NCBI GenBank assembly: GCA_015178975.1
Contig: WHVD01000019.1
Location: forward strand, 806,001 to 870,000
Direction: 5' to 3'
Source: Hysterangium stoloniferum
Taxonomy: Eukaryota; Basidiomycota; Agaricomycetes; Hysterangiales; Hysterangiaceae
Length of the DNA stretch: 64,000 nt
Shown: positions 33,832 through 45,345 of the stretch, piece after piece
Position numbering within the stretch: the stretch's first letter is position 1
How the letters are laid out: every line of letters starts with the position of its first letter
Made by a program: the position numbers and the translations under genes
The notes under the pieces: model-generated
The model's input: only the letters and a program-made list of their open reading frames with translations
The model's database searches: none
Told to the model about the DNA's origin: nothing

Positions 33832-34222
33832 CTTCTGGTGTAGAGAGTTCAATTGAAAAGCAACTTATATGGCTATAGTTTCAAGTCACATCACAAGCAC
33901 AAATTCCTATATATACTTTGGCACTCAAGATGACTCTACACAGCCAAATCAGTTTCATCCATCAGAAAAACTAAAACTCCTCATCATGTTCAACACTGCA
34001 TCATCATCAAAAGTAACCCTCAGTTCCTACTCAAAACTGACTCTTCACTCCCAAATAGAACTCCAGCCAATAACGTCTCACTTCTCCTAATCCTCAGAAA
34101 TTGTTCCCAAGCCCCTACCAGCCTACTCACACCTCCAAAGAACACCTTTGTTTTCTCCATTGACAAGGTATTCAACCCCCATATGCTCCCAATGACCCTG
34201 TCTTCATTCATGTATATGATGA
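33832..34222. other. Unassigned sequence beside LTR
   Basis: It could be the leader and gag start of an unknown element downstream of the right LTR arm, since an ATG at 33985 opens a short Ser/Thr-rich frame. Nothing matches other gag genes here. The F solo LTR at 34228 splits it from 35322 onward. Confidence 0.3.
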
Positions 34223-34227
34223 CTCCC

Positions 34228-35316
34228 TGTTAAGAGCAGAAACTGACGGATATCGGTAGACCGACGGGGACCGAACGGAAGGACTTGGCTTCAGCTTATG
34301 TGCTGCGCCCTCGCAAGTTACCGTCAGGTGTCCTTAAATTTCGGGCGGGCGAAAACTAGTCTGTCAAGTAAACCTCTCGGTAAACTACCGATCGGAAACC
34401 GAAGGATAAGTTGAGGGTTGGGTTGAGGGGTCGGAGACCAAGAGTCGGAGGCTGAGAGAGTCAGAGACTGAGAGAGTCGGAGACCAAGAGAGTCAGAGAC
34501 TGAGAGTCGGAGACTGAGACAGTCGGAGACTGAGACAGTCGGAGACTGAGACAGTCGGAGACTGAGACAGTCGGAGACTGAGACAGTCGGAGACTGAGAC
34601 AGTCGGAGACTGAGACAGTCGGAGACTGAGACAGTCGGAGACTGAGACAGTCAGAGACTGAGACAGTCGGGGACTGAGAGTCGGAGACTGAGAGTGTCGG
34701 GGACTGAGAGTTGGAGATTAGAGGTTGAAGTCGTAAATGTAGGTTGAATCGTAAATCGGATGGAGTCGGAATGTGGTGGTCGTGAATAGATAATGGAGTC
34801 GGAAATTAGAGGGTATCTAAGTCGATCTAAGTCGATCTAAGTCGATATTCTAAGTCGATATTCTGATTGTTTTATAACTACATTTACAGTGGGTTTATAT
34901 ATGAGTTATCGGCGTCTAGAAACTACTAACGAAGGGAAGAGCGGAAAACGGCATTGACAAATAAGCTTGACTAGGAACCAGAAAGTTACGATAAGATCGG
35001 AAGCCGAGATTTAGCCGAGAGCGGAATTACGAGAAAAGGGAATAGTCCACGGGCTACAGGTATATATGGGCATATGTGAAACATAGAGTAAAACGGATCA
35101 TCATAATGAAAGGGGACGTATCAAAGCATAACCAGATGGTAGAGTATATTTTGACAGGGGCGTAAACGAGGTTTGATCGCCGTGAAGGTATACGTCAGTG
35201 TCGGTATTCCGAAGGTTGCCAAAATGATGACTTGATCAATAACTTGGAACATCGATAGACTGTAGTATTCTCGGAGACCATCGGGTTGCGACATGGGTTA
35301 CGACCGTGTCGTAACA
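34228..35316 (-). mobile_element. Solo LTR, family F (1089 bp)
   Basis: It is flanked by the duplication CTCCC (34223-34227 and 35317-35321). It is nearly identical to the copy at 23406 but 113 bp longer, because the 16-bp GAGACTGAGACAGTCG tandem is expanded by seven units (about 34510-34670). The loop of its terminal hairpin is inverted relative to that copy. Confidence 0.94.
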
Positions 35317-35321
35317 CTCCC

Positions 35322-36329
35322 ATGAAGTCTTCCACTATTAATTTGATCGAGTATTCCAGTGAGATTGTGCCCCACCATCACAGGGAACCTTTTATGAGGC
35401 AATGTTCACTCCAGTAGGAGATCACAGAGGACCTTTGTTGTATTCAACCCCAGTAACAGAAGGAAGTCAAGTAGAGCCTCGTCAAGGTCATTGTCATTTT
35501 GTGTTCCTTGTATGGTTGAAAACTGTATTCTCCATCTGGTTCTAATGCAGATATTGGTTGCTCCTCCTTATACTGCAAAATTAGGAACAGAGCATGTCCA
35601 ATCTTGGTCATCAATTGGTAATATTGTCAAGATTTCGAAAATCAAGCATAGCATTGGAGGATGACTCATTGTCATGGGATTCTTGTGTGTTTCTGACTTA
35701 TTATCATTGATCTTTCATCAGCCATCACTTCTAACTTAGCTAAGTTCCAATGTGTTTGTGCTGGATTAGACAAATATTGAGATAGTTTGTTGACAGAATA
35801 CACACTACCCATCCATGAAACATCTATGGTTTTCCCCAGGTTCCTGCCTGTAAGCCTGAGCTTAACACTTTGTTAGGTGCCATCCTTTCAGAACCCCACT
35901 TGCAGTATTCACCTTTCTGGCAAACTGCCTCTTGGTGCCTCTCACACTGGCATCCCATCATCATCACCTAAATATTGACAGTGTTTCTGACTCTAGATCA
36001 AGTATCTGCCAGAGGCTTAAGCCGCTTGGCTGCTTGGCTGCTTTCATTATCAGTCCATGAGGACGAGAGTATGCACTTCCCGAACAGTATTTCACTCCCT
36101 TTTCAGTTTGAACTCTCAATCACAGCACGGACGACCAATAAGGATATATCCACTTCAAGTCAATGCCCTTGTATACCTAATCATGCTGTATTCTGTTCTA
36201 TTCCAAGAGTCTCTAAACTCACTCATGATGAAGTCACGCAGACCCACACAAAACTGTCAGATATTCAATTACATTACTTGATTCAGTCTGTTGAAAATTA
36301 TTCAACAGGCAATCTTTTTATTAATTAGG
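35322..36329. other. No recognisable gene
   Basis: The open frames at 35975-36328 are short and of no known family. The sequence may be the continuation of the region left of the F LTR. Confidence 0.35.
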
Positions 36330-37480
36330 TGAACCAGGGCAAGGTATCTTGAATGACTGAGGTGGATGAGGTCGAGAGTTAAGCCATGTTTTCACTTCCT
36401 TTTTCAATCTCCACCATGGAGGTTGCTTGGATTCGCCGTCATTGTCACTGCCTTCTGGTACAGTTACAATTTGATCATACCAGCATTTGCACCATGACTC
36501 TCACTGGAGTAACATGTTGTAATTGAAATGGAAAAAGCCATGGAATCCTTTAATAGGGATGTAGGGAGTGCAGTCACGTATCTCATGTTGATGCAATATC
36601 CAGCAGAGACCTTCTACTTCATCCTCCATTTCTACTCATTCAGCCCACACTCGTCATCTTCATTATCACCCCTCAGGATTGCTTGGCCGAAATTGATGGT
36701 GATGAGGTGCTTTGGTGAGATGAGAATGTTGTCTGAGCACATATTGTTATGGATAATGCTGTGGGACGAGAATGAATACACAGCTGCCATCAAAGAATGG
36801 CCAAGTGATGGAAATTTGTGACTAGAGGGGTCTACAGAAGAAAGAGGAATTGCATCGATTTTCTCTATGATGATTCCATAAACAAAAGCTTCAGCAACAT
36901 TCCGAGGGGTTACATCTGGTGAAGAGACCATGACTGCTCTGTAAAAGCACAGGATCGTTACACCCTGTAGACTCGAGAGATGACTATAGGCTTCACATTC
37001 AGTTTCAAACCGTTCCTGGAGCCATGAGATCCATCCAATGTGTACTTGAAGATTAGATCAAGCATACTTTGCAAATGCACCAATATAGCTCTTCCTCGTG
37101 CAATTCAGTGTAATCATTGGGATTCAGCTTATCAAAGTCATCCACCAACTCTCCAGAAGCAATAGCTTTCCAGCATGCTTGAGCTGCCTTTTCATGGGCC
37201 ATGGTTCATCATCGAATTTCCTATCATTGACCCATCTGCGATCATACAACTTAAGAATGGCTACTTCAGGTATATCTGATGTAGGACCAGGAGAAGGATT
37301 AAGGATGTGAATATGTATCATCTGACTTTTGGTGAAGGGAAGGAAGGCGTGTTCGATATGAACATTGACAAGAGTAGTGAGATTTAAGGTCATGCCAATG
37401 CTATAAGGGTCAATGTAACTCATGGAAATGAAATCGGACAACATGTCGTATGTAGTGTGACCCAAAGATCTAGCATTCAA
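36330..37480 (-). pseudogene. Fungal protein kinase-like gene remnant
   Basis: The minus-strand reading includes AILKLYDRRWVNDR (about 37270), a signature of the kinase-like proteins expanded in basidiomycetes. It then gives FETECEAYSHLSRLQG (about 37015), YGIIIEKI (about 36870) and the catalytic-loop equivalent IIHNNMCSDNILI with INFGQA (about 36745-36680). The tail WWRLKKEVKTWL ends near 36340. Frames change where introns would be expected. The catalytic Asp of both H-x-D and DFG is Asn here, so it is inactive or mutated. It follows a Helitron helicase tail on the same strand, which suggests capture. Confidence 0.6.
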
Positions 37481-37689
37481 ATATTGTATGTCTCCTACAA
37501 TCACAATAATTGACACTATTACATAATGACTGCTCCAAATCATGTATGGTGGTAAATTTTTAAAAACAATTCTTAGGCAATGCGGTAAAGATACTTGATT
37601 TGGTGCCCAATCCATTGCTTTGATTGTGTCTCGGAGTTCTTTTTGAGAAATACTAAAAGTTTGTTTGGCTATGTAGCATTGAGTATCTA

Positions 37690-37940
37690 TATGAGAAAAC
37701 AGGAGTATGCAGATCCAATCCAATTATCTTTAAATATTGACCCTGTGACTTATTGACAGTCATATCAAATGTCAGCTGAACTGGAAACTGCCAAAGATGC
37801 AATTCAAATGGCAGCTGTTTTGTACTTGGAGTAATTGTCATTTGAGGGATGAATGCCAGCTCTCCTGCTAAGGTCCTGTTAGTACTCTGTGAGTGATTTG
37901 TATCATGTGTGGTCTTGTTCCATTATAAAGTCCTTGCACC
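37690..37940 (-). pseudogene. Helitron helicase C-terminal remnant
   Basis: The minus-strand reading GELAFIPQMTITPSTKQLPF, then QFPVQLTFDMTVNKSQGQ and IGLDLHTPVF, corresponds to the last motifs of PIF1-like Helitron helicases. The alanine usual before M-T-I-N-K is Asp here. The rest of the gene is absent; repeat material lies upstream. Confidence 0.75.
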
Positions 37941-38613
37941 AGATCCTAGTTCCAGAGAAGCATGGGCACTTATTTAAGCGCCCAGCATGTCAGTCCACCT
38001 GTGGATGTGAGGCTATAGCAATTGACTGTGTGGGGTAGCACAACACTCCTAAATATTGTCTTCAAGGGTTTCACAGGCATCAAACATGAGTATAATGACA
38101 TCTTAAAATGTGTCACCATTTTTTAAGCTAATATAATAAAAAAGTCTCCTCAAAAGGAGCATTTTGTCCACCATTTGGGGAGGCACACTATGGGTGCCTA
38201 ATTAGCTGAATAGTGCAACACCACAAAATCACATACTTTTATTCTCCCAGTGCATAAACATACACAAAAAGTGTACTTTAAAAGAAGGATATCAAGTGTA
38301 GCATTATTAGTGGGCTATAGCAATTGACCATGCAGGGTAGTGTGACTAGAGCAACTTCCTGAAAAATTGTAGATTGGTTTATTATTATAAGATCTGATAG
38401 ATATAATACCATTGTATGTATGAAATAAGAGGCCAATGAATAATAATTTTTAAAGTATGTTGTATTAGTCAAAAATAAGCCAAAATAGGGCTAATTCTAG
38501 TCATACTGGCCAATCTCTCACCTTTCACCTTCAATATCTGAAAGAAAGGATTTTTGATGCAGTAGTTAATGAAATTTGAAGCAATGTACATGTATGCATA
38601 ATGGACTTCAAGT

Positions 38614-38641
38614 CTAAACCCTAAACCCTAACTCTAAACCC
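38614..38641. repeat. Short telomere-like (CCCTAAA) run
   Basis: Two CTAAACC units in a row are followed by a diverged third. The heptamer form is the plant-type variant, whereas most filamentous fungi use the TTAGGG hexamer. It lies in the loop region of the long inverted repeat. Confidence 0.45.
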
Positions 38642-38994
38642 TTTTGTTATCACTTTTACCTTCACTGATAATATTACACTTGATAATCTTCTTTTAAAGT
38701 ACACTTTTTGTGTATGTTTATGCACTGGGAGAATAAAAGTACTTGATTTTGTATTCAGCTAATTAGGTGCCCATAGTGTGTGGATACATATGTACACTGT
38801 GCACCTCCCCAAATGATGGACAAAATGCACCTTTTGAGGAGCCTTTTTGATTATTTCAGCTTAAAAAATGGTGACATATTTTAAAATGTCACTATACTCA
38901 TATTTGATACCTATGAAACCCTTGAAGACAATATTTAGGAGTGTTGAACTAGTCACATGCTATGCACACATGTCACACTACCCCACACAGTCAA

Positions 38995-39337
38995 TGTCAG
39001 GGTACTGAATATTTTACCCTTTTATTTTATTTTAATATTTTAGTAATGTGAGGGTACCACAATTTCTGTGTTATGCAAACTGATGCATGACTGATGCTGT
39101 GCTATGCATGACTGATGCATGACTGATACTGTGCTATGCATGACTGATACTGTGATATCATGCTATGCTCTCAATAGTATAAATACTTTACATGTACAGT
39201 AGTTAGCCTCAGTTTCAATCTCTGAGGAATTCCACTGCATACAAGTGTGATCTCCTCAGTCATTAAGCTTTCCCCTCTTCCCTCTTATACTTCTCTATTC
39301 TCTTGTGTTTGGTAGCCTTGTTAGTGTTGCCCCAACA
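38995..39337. mobile_element. Solo LTR, 343 bp, unassigned family
   Basis: It begins TGTCAGGGTACTG, ends TTGCCCCAACA and is flanked by the duplication GTCAA (38990-38994 and 39338-39342). A TATA box (AGTATAAATAC, about 39176) and a C/T-rich 3' part suggest plus-strand sense. It contains a GACTGATRCTGTGCTATGCAT tandem near 39090-39150. It interrupts the right arm of the inverted-repeat element. Confidence 0.88.
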
Positions 39338-39474
39338 GTCAATTGCTATAGCTATGGGTGTGTGGGTGTAAGGTTCCACTAAGTTGTAGCATAATCCTTC
39401 AGAGGGAGATGTTTCCGAGAAGAGCTCAATGAGTAGGTGTTAAGAACTTGAATAATCCAGAGGAAGGTTAAAGA

Positions 39475-39960
39475 ACTGGGTAAGCCAAGGTATGACCAGA
39501 GGGCTGGTTGTATACAAACAAGTGGAGCCTGGCTTCAACTTATGTGTTGCACCCTCATACAATTGTTCAAGGTGCTCTGATATTTCAAGGAGACAAGATG
39601 AGTAATATAATAACACTTAGCATAATATTCAGAAGGCTGAATACGAACAGTGTTGAGGAATGTACAGTGACTCACAAAATTGTCCCAATGTTTTACACTT
39701 TTTGATTGTTTGATGAATAACCTGAGAGCATCAACAGATATAAACAAAGTGTTGGTGTATCAAACATAGTGTTTGATCATGGCTATACCACAAAAAAAGA
39801 ATTATGTAATTCCCATCAATATTCATTGAGGTACTAGTCTGAGGACCTTCTAGGAAATACTGAGCTTTCAGAATATTGCCAGGAACAAGAAGGACTTGGC
39901 TTCACCATATACTACACCCTTGCACAAATGTTTGTTTGTCCTTATTTCAAGTTGACAAAT
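39475..39960. repeat. Two decayed LTR cores and a Tc1-like end
   Basis: Shared LTR cores in degraded form lie at 39527-39560 and 39889-39918, in the orientation of minus-sense LTRs. Between them, CAGTGACTCACAAAATTGTC at 39664 resembles the terminus of the Tc1/mariner element at 57982. Boundaries are not definable. Confidence 0.4.
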
Positions 39961-40204
39961 ACATAGCACATTTCCAGAACTGAGAACAAATGTGAGGGTG
40001 AATCTGAGGGATCAAAGAACAACCAGAGGTCAAGGATGTCTGGAAAAATATCAAGCAGGAGACACCAGACAAGGAGAGTAGAATTGCAGTACAATTTCAG
40101 AACACAACAAAAAATACTCAGAACCATTTTCTAAAACTAGAATATCATAAAAACATTTTAAAGTCATTTGAGTTATTAAAATAACTCAAGTTTGACTGTT
40201 ATAG

Positions 40205-40902
40205 TTGGGAAAATGGGATTTGGTGTACTCATTCCCACATGAAGATGACAAGGTCTTGGATTACCCCCATTATCCATCATCTCCAATGTTTGAGACTCTT
40301 CTGAAACCTCACCTTCCATTGCTTAACAAGCTGGTGAACATACCAAAACAAGTTAGAAGAGAAAAATGTCCTGCTTTGGATTACCTGGACACTGGGAAGG
40401 CTATGTCAGAGTTGAAGGCTAACCCACCTATGTACCTTAAAAACCATGTCATATTGTTTTCTGGCAATCTCTCTTCAATACAAATTGCCATGATACATTA
40501 TTGGCTGCATATGAACCTAGACTCTGGTGCAAGGAACAAGGATAAATGGATCCAATGAGTACCTTCAGCCCTTGTGATGACTCTTATCCTGAAACAGTCC
40601 TACACCCAATAATATCCCCTGATGGCCCACCTTTTGAAGATCTTCCCAAACATACACAACTATTTCAAGACCTATTGAAGCACTCATGGCATATACAGTA
40701 TAGCCAGGTGCCACCATTCCTTGCCATAGATGTTGACAAAGAAGCCATTGGATTACTTGAACATGAAATGTTTGAGATTTCAAAAGTAGCAGTGCCTGCC
40801 AGCTTTCAACAATGGGATTGGATGCAGATAATCATCAGAATAAATGGAGTACATATGTATCCATTTATTCCCTACTCTTGGAATGAATGTGATATTTCCT
40901 GA
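40205..40902 (+). CDS. Two overlapping ORFs of unknown family
   Basis: Frames 40205-40558 (117 residues, FPHEDDKVLDYPHYPSSPMF) and 40546-40902 (118 residues, LLKHSWHIQYSQVPPFLAID) follow each other with a 13-nt overlap. They may be one gene with a frameshift. I recognise no domain. A decayed copy of 40586-40870 lies at 43384-43635, so this is repeated and probably element-borne. The DNA is CpG-poor. Confidence 0.4.
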
Positions 40903-41157
40903 ACCAGAGGAGACTGAATATCAGATATTTACTATCAATTTCAAAATATGATATAGATTAATGCTCATACTTTCATGTAGCATGGGCCAGAATTTAGTGA
41001 AGGCAGTGAACCAGACACTCAAGAACCCTGTGAAGATCCATTCCTGCAAACTTCAAACTTCCATAACTTCCTGTTACAACTTCCATCCATGGAACATTTC
41101 CAGTTTCCAGACTTCTGGACTTCACCCTTATTCCATATTTGACAACTCATCCATTGA

Positions 41158-43071
41158 TGTTATGACTCATTCCCAGTCAGACTCCTGCCATAACTTCCAA
41201 TCTGACTTTCCACCCCAAGTCTCTGATCTGACTTCCCACTATTTCCGAACCTCATCCTTGTTCTACATATAGTAACATGTCAGTTGACAGGTCTTCACTC
41301 ATTTTATTATTGTATTCCCATTTCAGAATCTCCATCCTCATCTGTCTTATTGTATTTCCATTTTGGAATCTTCATCCTAATCTGTCTTATTGTGATCTTA
41401 GTTTGTAGTACAATAGTGGTAACTTCTATATAGTCTTCCATAGTCATGTACTTACTTGTGATGTATCTAGTATATCTTCACGAATTTTCCCTTAATTTTC
41501 CGGGATTTATTTCTCTTTATTTTATTTTATTTTATTTTAGTTATTATTCCAAGAATATGGCTATTTCCTTTTAACTTCGCATACTCAAAGCTTCGAATGA
41601 TGTCACATTACATAATCAAAGCCTAGAGCGGCCCAAAGTTAAGATTAATAAGCCAATTTATATATTTTAGTGATTTGGCCCCTTTTCTCATAATCACTGC
41701 ATATATGCACACTTTTTTGGCTTTATCGTGTGATATTACATAATCATCAACTTGACGATGCATCTACAAGTCGATGCGTGCCATTTCCACAGCCGAGCAG
41801 CTGGTTGCATCCAAATTTGGCCCTGGAAGCTGTTTTGTTTCCACTCTCGGCCATCCCAGGCCTATTTTCTGACTCAACCGGCTCAGATCTTCAAGTCAGG
41901 TGATAGCTATGATATCATAGCAGAATTATGGAAACCTGTAGAAGCTTCTAATAATTTCCTATTTAGTTATTTAGATATTATTAAGCAGAACTCTCTACAT
42001 GTAAGAGGCCTAAATCACTGAATAAATCAATCAACTTTATTACTATCAACAGCACCAGCTCAGAAGCTTATCTAATCATCCTAAGGACAATAATAGCCTT
42101 AGTCTGATATACTAACTGCAAGCACCTACACTTGCAGAATCTTGAACTCTTTGTCAGCACTCTTGAACTTAGCTAATTCATCTAAGTTCCCTCAGCTTCC
42201 TGGAAACCTTTAGGTTTACTAATCACTTAAGTAAATCTAAATTCTTATTACTGAAATCCCTGCCCATTTAGGTTATTCAAGAGCCCACATTAACAGCACA
42301 GTTAATAAATCTTTAAACAAACGCTTGGATATTTGACTCTTGGACAATCTCTCTATTTATAAATTATTTAACAGCTTGTTAAATCTTTATAAATAGTAAA
42401 CTAAAAGGCTACAAGAAAGCGAAGACTTACAACAAGTTTCTGCTGACTTATTGCACATACATTCGGCTCCCAAACCTTTATACCCAAGAAGAACGTAACT
42501 TTCATAGAGCACATCACTACAAGTTCATCTGAATTTGTCAAGAGACCAAACAAATATTGACTTTAGTTGTTTAAGCTTAATAGTGCAGCTAATTAATCTA
42601 TCAGTATTTAAATTACTGGACCTTTATTTGTTTATTTCTTGAATCCCTTGCTGTGTCAACATTTGTTAACTATTTGAGAGAGTAAATAGCTGAATCCATT
42701 ACATTACTCCTTAGTTTTAATCTCAAATTAGTTTGTATCTCGACTTAGTTTCTTATTCCTACCATCTCTCTGTACCCTTGATATTGGAACTCTTCGGACT
42801 CTGGACATCTGGAACTCCTGGGAACTCCAAGTATCCATAAACACTCTGACATACATATATCCATCCTCTGAAATATGGACATCCGAGTGAGTGCATGAGG
42901 GTGCAGCACATATGTAAGCTGAAGCCAAGTCCATCTGTACTCTGGTAATATTCCGATACTCCCAAACTAATCTCCGGAAACTCCCGGACTAATTCTCCAA
43001 AACTCTGTGGACATGTTCTGGGTGTCCCAAATATCCACTGGAAATTCTGCCCCAAAATCCAGAACTTAACA
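41158..43071 (+). repeat. Diverged family-A-related LTR, split
   Basis: It starts TGTTATGAC and ends CTTAACA. It matches the LTR at 17434-18184 closely on both sides of an insertion at 41457-42703. The shared core is at about 42894-42931. The flanks show no matching duplication, as expected of an old copy. A partial duplicate of its 5' part lies at 41060-41157. Confidence 0.78.
41457..42703. mobile_element. 1247-bp LTR-like insertion
   Basis: The ends are TGTGATGTATC and CCATTACA, flanked by the duplication TTACT (41452-41456 and 42704-42708). The empty site can be read from the LTR at 17434. No gene is inside. The termini resemble those of the 2042-bp insertion in gag of element A, so it may be the same LTR superfamily. 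Confidence 0.8.
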
Positions 43072-43383
43072 AACCCCAAATTCTCCCTCTAAATAGACCA
43101 AAACCCCAACCATCTTAGAAGCCCAAAGGAGAGGGAATGTGTGAGGAAGCTTGCTTTGAGAAGCAGTCTGAAAAAAATTTCAGAAAATGACCCAGGCTGA
43201 ATTATAAAGAGACTTAGGGTATAAAATGCTTTAATACAAATAAAAAGGTTTTCTGTACATAATATTCATTTTTAAGACATATAGCACAAATAGAACTTCT
43301 AGGACATAATATTTGACATTTTTTGGGCCTTGGCCCCCTGACATAGAGCCTCCTTTCCCCCCTTTGCTTAGATCTTAACAATA

Positions 43384-43635
43384 TCCTGAAACAGTCCTAC
43401 ATTCAATTATCCCCTGATAGTCTACCTTTTGAGGATCTTCCTAAACATACATAACTATTTCAAGACCTACTGAAGCACTTGTAGCATATACAGTATAGCT
43501 AGGTACTACCATTCTCTGCCACCATAGATGTTGACAAAGAAGCCATTGAATTACTTGAAAACTTCAAGAGCAGCAGGGTCTGCTGGCCTTCAATAATGGA
43601 GATTGTATGTAGATAAACAGAAGAAATAGAGTCCA
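43384..43635 (+). repeat. Decayed copy of the 40.6-kb ORF region
   Basis: It follows 40586-40870 in order (CCTGAAACAGTCCTAC, ATGTTGACAAAGAAGCCATT) with many substitutions and stops. The two copies flank the split LTR at 41158-43071. Confidence 0.8.
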
Positions 43636-43699
43636 TATTTTTTTGTTCCCTGCTCTTGGAATGAAATCCTAAACCAATTTCAACAGAAGCAACCAATTG

Positions 43700-43935
43700 A
43701 TATATTGTATTTTAATTTAATTTATTGTAACTTATTTCAGTTTATTATATTATATTTTAATTTAATGTATTTTATTTGGATTTATGGTATTTTATTCTGA
43801 TTTATTGTATTTTAATTTAATTTATTGTATTTAATTCTGATTTATTACATTTTACATTGGTTTACTCTATTTTATTCTATGTTTAAACATTTTATTTTCA
43901 TTTATTGTATTTTATTTTCATTAACCTGGAAAACT
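43700..43935. repeat. AT-rich tandem repeat
   Basis: Degenerate units of about 20-24 bp built on TTTATTGTATTTTAATTTAA run for some 230 bp. They end just left of the E solo LTR. Confidence 0.75.
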
Positions 43936-43947
43936 GTTAGACCTCCT

Positions 43948-44787
43948 TGTTAGGATACACACACAGGGCAGGTTTCCAGAGAAACCTGCGGGATATCCGG
44001 TAGGACTTGGCTTCAGCTTATAGGCTGTGCCCTTGCTAGATTGTGTTGTCCAATTTCAAACAGGCAGACGGGGATCCCAGGAAGTCCGGGTGGGGTTTGT
44101 GGGTCATAGGTCGTAAGTCGGGGGTTGTGGGTCATAAGTTGGAGGTTGTGGGTCGTGAGTCAAGATAGTTGAGAGAGATAGATGCGCTGGAGCCCATGGG
44201 CTCTGACTAGTGCGAGCAATGTGAATCAAGTAAGGTTTTAGAGTGGAAAATGTTATTAGATTACTGGGGGGAATCTAAGCTAATTTTCTGACTGGATTGT
44301 ATGTACAACATCTGCCAGTTTATATAGACCATGGAGTGAATGACATACCAAATCCAGTAATGATGAAACAAAACTAACAAAACATAAAACGGGAATAGTA
44401 AACACCAAATTGGTGTTAGGAACAGAACGGAACGGAGCGGAGTCCGAATCGTGACAAAGCATAACCCATAATGGGAAATGGAGCGGGAGCAGAGTCCTAA
44501 ATCGTGACAGGTCATTTGACTAAAACGGGAACAGGGCTCGATTAGAGCGGTGACGGGATTCTGAGCAGGGTCCGGTGACTGATGCGTGGGACGAAGATGG
44601 ACATAGACAGAGTCAGAGTCCGGGGGAAGTCCGGTGACTGATATGTGTCGTAATGAGGTTGAACGTAACAAGTCTTGACGTAACAGAGTCTGGGTGGGAA
44701 ATCCTATAAACAGACAATTGGTGCTTGCAGTGTGTGGGGGCATACGGGTTAGTGCCCGGAGTCCAGTGGGATTGTCCGGTCATAACA
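43948..44787 (-). mobile_element. Solo LTR, family E (840 bp)
   Basis: It is flanked by CTCCT on both sides (43943-43947 and 44788-44792). The shared core at 44003-44039 shows minus sense. The left half is CpG-poor, while the right half (44400-44780) keeps many CpGs. Inside, a GTGACAGGTCATTTGAC block is repeated with variants. Confidence 0.93.
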
Positions 44788-44799
44788 CTCCTCCAGGAA

Positions 44800-45345
44800 T
44801 TTACCATCCTTCTCTGGGAAAATGGCTTGACAGGGGCATGGGAAATACTTCTACAAAATGTGTGGAAAATGCCTCCATGAAGGGTGGGAAATACTTCTCT
44901 GAAAGGTGTGGAAAATGTGTCTGTGAGGGGCATGGGACATGGTCCCATACATGGCATGGAAAATGCTTACATGGAGGTGTGGAAAATGCTTACATGAAAG
45001 GCACAGAAAATTCTACTTGGAGAGTTGTCATGTAACAAATACTCTTGTGGCATGAGAAAATACTCCCATGCATTTCAAAAATGCTCCTGTGCATGTAACA
45101 ATACTTCCATGCATGTGACAAAATACTCCCATACCTGTAAGAATACTCCTGTGGCATTAGAAAATACCTCTGTGCATACTCCCATGTGTGCAAAAATACC
45201 TCTGTGCATTACAAAATACTTCTGCACACATCACAGAATGTCACAGAATACTTCCATGGTGTCAAAAATACCCCCACAAATGCAAAAATACCCCTGCAAG
45301 TGCAAAAATACCTCCACAAGTGCAGAAATGCTCCCACAAGGGACC
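44800..45345. repeat. Degenerate tandem repeats
   Basis: Two related series follow each other: GTGTGGAAAATGCTTACATG units (44850-45010) and AAATACTCCCATGCATGT units (45040-45345), each about 25-35 bp. Short frames here are repeat artefacts. The stretch lies just downstream of the Helitron gene and may belong to its 3' region. Confidence 0.65.

Larger units (their letters stand above)
38012..39353. mobile_element. Long terminal-inverted-repeat element
   Basis: The left arm (about 38012-38300, starting GCTATAGCAATTGACTGTGT) and right arm (about 38665-38994, then 39338-39353) are inverted copies of some 300 bp. They share CTTTTAAAGTACACTTTTTG and the TCCTCAAAAGGAGC/GCACC blocks. The centre has no gene and holds a short telomere-like run (38614-38641). 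The right arm is interrupted by a solo LTR. It fits a non-autonomous DNA transposon or fold-back element. Confidence 0.65.

Noticed and set aside
34500..34680. Regular short repeats that could suggest a CRISPR array
   Set aside because: The 16-bp units are directly adjacent with no unique spacers, lie inside an LTR, and the genome is eukaryotic.
38614..38641. Interstitial telomere indicating a chromosome fusion or a plant genome
   Set aside because: Only two clean CCCTAAA units; too short, and the other content is fungal in type.
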